A DNA stretch of 64,000 nt from Codonopsis lanceolata (Eukaryota > Streptophyta > Magnoliopsida > Asterales > Campanulaceae): assembly GCA_013146195.2 (NCBI GenBank), contig CM028382.1, forward strand, positions 59,100,734 through 59,164,733, given 5' to 3'. Each line of letters opens with the position of its first letter. Position 1 is the stretch's first letter. A program made the translations under genes and the position numbers. A model generated the notes under the pieces. That model worked only from the letters and a program-made list of their open reading frames with translations, was not told the DNA's origin and did no database searches. Shown piece by piece: positions 57,724 through 64,000 of this stretch.

Positions 57724-58361
57724 GATATTGGATTGGTGGGTTTTGGGCTGGATAGGGATATTGGATTGGTGGGTTTTTGAGCTGGATAGGGATATTGGAT
57801 TGGATAAGGATTCTTGATAGGGTAGGGATATCGGACTGGATAAGGATTTTGAATAGAATATGGAGTCTGGGTTGGTGAGTTTTGGACAGTATAGTGATTC
57901 TGGGTTGGTGGGTTTTTGGTAGTATATGGAGTTTGGGTTGGTGGGTTTTGGACAGTATAGGGATTCTGGGTTAGTGGGTTGGTGTTTGGTTGGGAAATTG
58001 GATTTGGAGGAACATGGAAGGTTGATGCTTCTTGGGGGACTGCAGGGGAAGAGATTTCCTCACCACTGGATTTTAAATTTTGCACCAGATTAGCCACTTA
58101 GCTCATTATACGATCAGTCAGTGCATCCAAATTTTGGTCTAGCCACTCCTGCATTGCTTGAGTCGGAATATACCATGGAGCCCCTGAATTTGTACCCATA
58201 GATGACTGTTCACTTTCTGCTGCCATACCGCTCGGATCTGTACCCTCTGAACTGATTCTGCCCCTGTCTGATCTGAAACTGATACCCTTTGATCTGAGTT
58301 CTGCACTACTTTCTCGTATCAACCGGCCAGTATTATCTCTGCCTTTCCAAATTCGGGCCAT
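57724..58361 (-). pseudogene. Ogre gag, N-terminal piece
   Basis: Starts at ATG 58361 with MARIWKGRDNTGRLIRESSA. The first part is polar; a TAA at 58098-58100 breaks it; then a Pro/Asn/Tyr/Gln repeat follows with units such as NPPTQTPYT and NPYPI, about 20 of them. It runs into the copia LTR at 57718 and continues at 39651. Repeats of this sort are found before the capsid part of Tat-lineage gag proteins. The frame across the copia insertion does not join exactly, so a further indel is likely. Confidence 0.7.
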
Positions 58362-58550
58362 GTTTCTGAGGAAAACGGGGGGTTGGAGGTATCAGAAGGC
58401 TGGCTGGAGGCTTTTTGGGCTTGGAGTACAGCGTGCCTTTTATTAGTATATTTTATTATTATTTATTTTGTTCCCTACAATTGACCTGATAAGCACCCAC
58501 TTCATTTTGACAGTCTCAGGACTTTACCTGGAACAGTGGATTCTTTCTCT

Positions 58551-58629
58551 AGAGTATAGGACCAACGTATTCCACCTGCCTTTCGACTCCCCAGGACTGG
58601 ACTGGTCCTAGGCGAAGGGCCTATACTCT
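58551..58629. other. Nested inverted repeats in the Ogre leader
   Basis: Outer arms AGAGTATAGG (58551-58560) and CCTATACTCT (58620-58629) are perfect. Inside, AGGAC/GTCCT form a small hairpin (58593-58609), and TAGGACC (58557-58563) could instead pair with GGTCCTA (58604-58610). It lies about 190 bases before the gag ATG on the element's strand. Confidence 0.6.
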
Positions 58630-58733
58630 TTCCAGGATCCACCATCCGAAATGGTCTAGGTCGAGCATCTGAGAATTATAAATCAGCCCCTGTTTGTTAT
58701 TTATATTCATTTTTTTCTTTTGTTTTGCACACT

Positions 58734-58737
<4 letters not shown>

Positions 58738-58802
<65 letters not shown>
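58738..58802. repeat. (AT)n microsatellite in the Ogre leader
   Basis: About 32 AT units, at the place where the left copy has (ATT)33. Confidence 0.95.
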
Positions 58803-58807
<5 letters not shown>

Positions 58808-59629
58808 TTTTTTATTTTTTTTGACAAGGGCTGATTCACAATCCAGAGATGCAAAAACCGGTCGGTCTGTGAAATGTCCTGAGAAACTATATGCATTCTA
58901 GCGTTGGCTTATGCAGGGGGTAGGCTGGCCATGGTGTAGGGTAACAGTTCGGAATATACCTATATGTGTGCACGTGTGTGTGGTATCTAGAAAGCAGTAA
59001 AGTCTTTATTTTTTTACAGATATATGAACAAAAATAATAAAACAAATATAGCCTGTCTTGCTGTTACGTGTGGATTTTATCGGCTTTTTAGTTTGGGCGC
59101 AAGCAAGCTAGCACACCATTTTAAGAAATAGAAAGAAAAGTGGGGAAACTATCTATCACTATTAATTACAAATTTGGTCATATGTCCCCAAAATAAAATG
59201 ACATAATGAATGCAGATATGTACAAATGTACAGAATGATAATAGAAAAATAAGGAAAATGAACAAAAAGAAATAATAATATAGGGCCGGAAATAAAGAAA
59301 TAATTAAAATAAAGCCCCGGCCCTTTTGTTGTGCTGCCCGGAATTTATTTGTAACATATATAATATTTTTTTTGATTTTTTTTTGATTTTTTTTTTGCTT
59401 TTTGCTTTTTTTTTTAAATATTTTTTTAATACACCTGTAACAGTTATCAGAACGAAAATGCTGCAAGATGGAGGATCATATCCACAAATATAGACACGAA
59501 TGTATAGGAACACAATATTCAAATGTGTAAATTAATATAACAAGCATACTACAGCCAGAAACAAATAAAAACAAAAAAGTTTTATTTTATGAGTCTAGCC
59601 CTCCATTTTATTTAAAATAAAACAACTCA

Positions 59630-59644
59630 CCAGCAGAGTCGCCA
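59630..59644 (-). other. Ogre primer-binding site
   Basis: On the minus strand TGGCGACTCTGCTGG, one base after the LTR end. This matches the tRNA-Arg-type site known from Ogre elements. Confidence 0.8.
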
Positions 59645-59645
59645 C

Positions 59646-60816
59646 TGTGAGGTTCCCGGGGTGCGACCCGCGCCCCGCCCGCCCTTGGATAGGGGTGCGC
59701 GTACGTGCGGATGCGGGACATCCTCTGCTCTCGTTCCACCCTCCCTTGTTTAGGAGAAGACGAAATCAAAAGTGCGAGAGGAGTGCTGTCTATGTTAGCG
59801 CGTTTGAATGCGCCTCGATTGGCTTTAGTGGATTTTTTATCCAATATGGGAACTTATGGTTTCCCGCATCAAGTTGTCCCTTTTTTAGGGGATACCAGGA
59901 TATGGGAATGCATTACCCTTTCATTCCCATTTTCCATTTTTTAGGGGAAAACGGAAAAGTGCAAAAATGGATATTGCGACGCCCCCACTATGGATTTTAT
60001 GAAAAATAGCCTTATGGCCCGTTTCAGATCACTATGGGAGCTTTAGGTTTCTCGCATCAAGTTATCCCTGGATCTGAAAGTTTTAGAGTCGCCATCTTTA
60101 TTTTAAGGCAAAATAAAGCAAAACCAAAAAAAGAGAAAAATAAACAAGAGCAAAAGAAAACGGGTTCGGAGGATAAGTTACGAGTTGGGAAGGTGCTAGA
60201 CACCCAACTCGCCCTTTCGGTCTCAAAAGTGGTTTTTGGCTAAAGTATGGTTATTGTTATATTTATTTAGCAGATAAATAAAGCATTGAAAGACAGGAAA
60301 TTAAAAGAAATAAATCCGTGACTACATTATTTACGGACTTGCAGCCATTTCCTTACAATAATTACAAATGTACTTCAAAATATTTGGCCATTATAACGGC
60401 TCTTTTACATAATATTTCATATTCTAATCCGGGCATCACAACAACTTATATTGGCTATATTGTGCCGGATTTAAATAACAACTTTAAATAATAAATGACT
60501 AGAAGAGTAAATAAATAAAATAAATAACGCCCTTAAAGGCTTTACCTTTTAGAGCGGTAGTGTGCTCGCTCTGTCCTCTAGGGAGAGGGAGTCTTATTTG
60601 TTGTTTGTTGTGTGTTTGTTGTTTTGATTTGGGCAGAGTGACTGCTTATTATGGTGATTTTTGGCTTGTCTACTCGGGCAGAGTGACAGCTTATTTTGGT
60701 AGGTTTTGGCCTTTTTGGTTGGGCGGAATAACGGCTTAGTTTTTGGGGTTTTCAGCTCATTACTCGGGCAGAGTAATGGCTTACTTTGGGATTTTTGGGC
60801 CGGGAAAGTGAGGTGG
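59646..60816 (-). mobile_element. Ogre 5' LTR remnant
   Basis: Matches the 3' LTR from its primer-site end (TGTGAGGTTCCCGGGGTGCG) up to AAAGTGAGGTGG, where the Athila LTR begins. The part with the TATA box is thus cut off. It has one full and one shortened copy of the 143-bp block, and the hairpin at 60182-60210. Confidence 0.88.
60182..60210. other. Conserved LTR hairpin
   Basis: As at 10280 and 28500, with one base change in the inner arm (GGTGCTAGACACC), which shortens the inner stem to GGTG/CACC. Confidence 0.7.
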
Positions 60817-61027
60817 TGATCGATGTATTTTATACGTCGATTCTATATACTTCTATGACTTAAATTATGCTATTTCACGAGGCTTTTGGTTACTAAAATA
60901 TGTTTTTGGTGAGTTTTATAAGTTTCAAGAATAATTGTGAAAGTACGCGAAACTCCAGGGTTTTAAGTGCAAATTTCAAGAAGGGCCAAAAAGGAAAATT
61001 GAAGAAACAATGAAAGTTGCATCGGAC

Positions 61028-61165
61028 ACCTTGACGCAAGGTGCCTCGCATCTTGCGACCGCAAGGTAGGCGACGGGTCCTCGAGCCAGCAACCAAGAAA
61101 TCAAAAGCCACCTACACTGGAGACCTTGCGGACGCAAGGTACCCAGTACCTTGCGACCGCAAGGT
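61028..61165. repeat. Four CCTTGCG..CGCAAGG palindromes in the Athila LTR
   Basis: Palindromes at 61028-61042 (ACCTTGACGCAAGGT), 61051-61067 (TCTTGCGACCGCAAGGT), 61123-61140 (ACCTTGCGGACGCAAGGT) and 61148-61165 (ACCTTGCGACCGCAAGGT). They lie just upstream of the TATA box, where enhancer elements are expected. Confidence 0.85.
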
Positions 61166-61225
61166 GGTCAGAATGCGTCAAAGTCGGATTTTCACACAGT
61201 CATTCGATCCAATTACAACTCCCGA

Positions 61226-61234
61226 GTATATATA
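61226..61234 (+). promoter_or_regulatory. Athila LTR TATA box
   Basis: GTATATATAG in a locally less AT-rich setting, about 60 bases after the last palindrome. Confidence 0.65.
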
Positions 61235-62101
61235 GAAGTCAGAGGCCGAGCCAAAAGAGGAGGACGGCTGGAAGCTCTCTTTTCATAGTTTTTAGGTAGT
61301 TTTAGATTGTATAACATAGTTAGATCCTGTAATATCAAGTATCGAAGATCAAATCATGTATCCGATCATCTCCATGTGCCGTTCTTTGTCTATGATGAAC
61401 TAAATCATCCATAATCTAGGAGGTGGGAGGTAACTTTTATCGAATTTATGTTTTGATTTATATATATATATCTATTCAATGCTTGTTGATTGTGTTGTCT
61501 ATCAATCCCTATATTATTTTGCTTTGAACAAATGAATGTAATCGCAAATAATAAAGGCTTAGAGGTGCGGATAACTGCATGACCAAGTGCATATGTCGTA
61601 CACTGGCTCACCAACACAATAAATTGGACCTATCGATGCACGAGAGTGATAAGTTAGGACCAGGTTCTTACATGATCTAGGTGACAGCTAGATTGACAGT
61701 TCCTGTGCTTAGGATATAGAATGGATGAATTTTGCGGGGATGGAGGCTGAACCAATTGTTCAACAGACTATATCTATTTTTAGTGAACGAACCCAAGACA
61801 TTGAATGACATTATTATGAATTGAACATAAAGGAGATATAAGTGAAACTCAGAATCCTAGATTGCCACCCATCATAAGATCTGCATATCTGTTATTACTG
61901 TCTAATTAGTTAAACATCTATAAATAGTAGTAGAGTAAAATTAAACATAAAAACCCCCTTTAGGTTAATAATTTGCTATCAATAAGTGCACTGTTCGTGA
62001 TCACTTGTCTCTGTGGGTTCGACCCTTCCTTCCAATACTATTCTATAATAGTCTTGTTCACTTGCAAGGAAAAAGATTAAATAAAACATCGATCAAGTTT
62101 T

Positions 62102-62120
62102 TGGCGCCGTTGCCGGGGAC
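62102..62120 (+). other. Athila primer-binding site
   Basis: TGGCGCCGTTGCCGGGGAC, six bases after the LTR end; typical of Athila and relatives. Confidence 0.92.
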
Positions 62121-62279
62121 AAGCTAGTTCACGTAGTTAGTTTGTTGGTAGCGTAGTTTTTAATTTAATTTAGTTTTTAGTTTAATTTTCAGTTTTCATA
62201 AAAATAAAAATACAAAAAAAAAATTTATTTTATTTTATTTTAATAGTTAGTTGTTTTTAAATTGCTTTAATTTATTTTT

Positions 62280-64000
62280 ATGCACGGTCGTAGATCTTTA
62301 AATCCTAAATTGGTAGACTTAAATCAAGATATAAATATTGTTAGAAGATATCAAGAAGTTTTTGAAAATCTAGCTTTCGAGCCTGATAATCAAGACCACT
62401 TGAATCAAGTGGATCCTCTGGTAGAGCCTACAATGGAAGAAAATAACAATAATCGTAATCCTGAAAACCTAGTTGACCCAGTCAATAGGAATCAAAGAGA
62501 AGTAGAGCCTGCAAGAAGAAATATGGAAGTAGTGGTAAATCAAAGAACTATTAATGACTATAGTAGACCTTCATTAAATGTTGTGACATCATGTCTAGTC
62601 TTGGCAGATGCTGTTAGGAATTTTGAGTTAAAAGCACATTATTTCAATGCCATACCATCTTTTTATGGGATGCCCCATGAAGATCCTGTCAGTTTCTTAA
62701 GAGAATATGAATACATGATGAGTACTTTTCCTTTAGGAGGGTTGACTGAAGATCAAATCAAAATGAAATATTTTCCCAGTGCATTAAAAGAATTGACAAA
62801 GAGATGGTTTATGAACCTAACACCAAATAGTGTTTATACTTGGGCACAATTATATGATTTGTTTATGAGTAAATTTTACAAACATGCATCTCTTACGGAG
62901 TATAGAAAACAAATCATGTCATTCCAAAATGAACCAGGTGAAACATTTCATGAGTCGTGGGATAGATTTAAAAATCTGCTTATTATGTGTCCTCATCATA
63001 ATTTGGCTCAACATGTGTTAGTGCTTCAATTTTATCATGGTCTTTCGCCAAGCTTACAAACTATGGTTGATAGTGCAATTGGTGGTTCTATTAATAGAAT
63101 GACACCAGAAGCATTAGAAGAATTATTTGAGATGCTAAGTATTAATTCCCAATAGAAAAGTGCTAGAGGTAAAAATAGGAGCCTATATCAATTGCAAGAT
63201 AATTCAAATACACAAGCTCAATTTGAAAATTGGCAAATTCAAGAAGCATGTGCCTTATGTGGATTATATTCTCATGCTACTAATTTTTGTCCGTCAAGTG
63301 CTATGTATTCTGAACAGGCTAATGCTATGAATATGTACCCTCAAAGGCCAAGGAATGATCCCTATTCAAATACATATAATCCTGGTTGGAGGAATCATCC
63401 TAACTTTTCTTGGGAGGAAATAAGCCTTTGCAACCTCAACAATTCCAACCTCAACCACCACAACCTCCACAGCTTGCCAAATCAAAATCGCTTGAGAATT
63501 GAAGAAGTTCCCAAGCAAGAAGTAGCTAGTAAAGGTCAAGCGCTTTGATGAAGTACATGCTTGAAGAAATTGAAAATTTAAAGAAACACATTGAAAGTTC
63601 TCGAGGAGCGATAAAAGAGAAGAAGGGAAGTTCCTAGTCAAACCGAGCAAGCTAAGTCAATCACCGCCTTGCGGCGGTAAGGTGATAGGTGAAGAGGTAA
63701 GTAATTCTGATCCTTCTTATAATATGCCTGCTACAATAGAAAATTCTGAAAAAATAATAGAAAAAGAAATCGAAAAAGATAGTGATAGTAATAAAGAGAT
63801 TAATGACTTAAGTAATCAAGAGGTAGAAAAAGAAGTTGAAGTAGAAGTAGATGTTCCAAATAAGGAACAAGAAAAAGAAGTTCAAAGTAAAGATAATACA
63901 ATTGAAGTTGAAAATGAGTTGGATCAAGAAGAAGAGGAACCTTATGTGGCTCCACCATCCTATGTTCCTCCAATTCCGTTTCCAAGAAGACTTATGAAAA
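62280..64000 (+). pseudogene. Athila gag and start of pol (broken, partial)
   Basis: Gag forms the particle. From ATG 62280 the frame runs 291 codons: a polar N-terminus, then the retrotransposon gag domain with HYFNAIPSFYGMPHEDPVSF, LKELTKRWFMNL, FMSKFYKHASLTEYRKQI and FQNEPGETFHESWDRFKNLL. A TAG at 63153-63155 stops it; the same frame then holds a CCHC knuckle CALCGLYSHATNFC (about 63250-63291). A frameshift follows near 63415-63430 and a TGA ends that frame near 63548. From about 63650 an acidic, repeat-like stretch (EIEKDSDSNKEI type) leads to YVPPIPFPRRL, the usual sequence just before the Athila protease. The protease itself is past the edge. Confidence 0.88.

Larger units (their letters stand above)
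58362..59629 (-). other. Ogre 5' leader
   Basis: About 1.27 kb of non-coding leader between primer site and gag on the minus strand. It holds an inverted-repeat structure (58551-58629), an (AT)n array (58738-58802) and the block shared with the left Ogre copy (58803-59515). 59350-59430 is a T/C-rich tract. No extra reading frame upstream of gag, found in some Ogre elements, is seen. Confidence 0.65.
60817..62095 (+). mobile_element. Athila 5' LTR (1279 bp)
   Basis: Bounded by a perfect 10-base terminal inverted repeat, TGATCGATGT and ACATCGATCA. Contains a TATA box and four CTTGCG-type palindromes. A related LTR end is found at 13197-13281 in the other orientation. Confidence 0.92.
60817..64000 (+). 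mobile_element. Athila-type Ty3/gypsy element (5' part)
   Basis: Plus-strand element inserted in the Ogre 5' LTR and running off the window. It has a complete 5' LTR, the TGGCGCCGTTGCCGGGGA primer site typical of Athila (tRNA-Asp type) and a gag gene. The five bases before it are GGTGG or AGGTG; the matching duplication would be past the right edge. Confidence 0.92.

Overview
The window looks like nuclear DNA of a flowering plant, most likely a eudicot. The support is nested plant-type LTR retrotransposons (Tat/Ogre, SIRE-like Ty1/copia, Athila, a Tekay-like LTR), plant L1-type LINEs with a terminal RNase H, a germin-like protein gene and an S40/DUF584 gene. There are no bacterial-type operons, CRISPR arrays, rRNA or tRNA genes that I can support. 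The species cannot be told from sequence alone.

Layout. 1-1139 is an unclassified promoter-like stretch ending in an (ATT)n tract. 1140-11419 is a degraded minus-strand Tat/Ogre copy (leader plus LTR), split by a 5'-truncated LINE (1564-5235) and by a long Tekay-like solo LTR (about 5563-9765). 11420-14275 holds decayed Ogre, Athila-like and SIRE-like LTR debris. 14276-27600 is the low-repeat part and holds the only two intact cellular genes: a germin-like protein (19633-20307, +) and an S40-family regulator (26343-27050, -). It also has a possible last exon of an unrecognised gene (20896-21021, -), several minisatellites and three MITE-like fragments.

27898-60816 is one large minus-strand Tat/Ogre element: 3' LTR 27898-29703, a 3' internal region, a broken pol (integrase, archaeal-type RNase H, RNase H, RT; 35671-39339), gag pieces, leader, a tRNA-Arg-type primer site and a 5' LTR remnant. 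Gag capsid/nucleocapsid and protease appear to be missing. Its 3' region carries a plus-strand, intron-containing plant mobile domain (PMD) gene, now broken, antisense to the element. A SIRE-like copia element (39657-57718, target duplication ATGGG) sits inside the Ogre gag. A full-length LINE (45294-51346) sits inside the copia reverse transcriptase. An Athila element starts at 60817 inside the Ogre 5' LTR and runs off the right end.

Every retroelement protein seen is damaged by stops or frameshifts. In the Ogre pol most stops fit C-to-T or G-to-A decay of Trp, Gln and Arg codons, as expected for old methylated DNA. The order of events can be read: Ogre first, copia into Ogre, LINE into copia; and separately Athila into the Ogre LTR. 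The observation most worth following is the antisense PMD passenger gene and the structured, repeat-rich non-coding parts of the Ogre and Athila elements.
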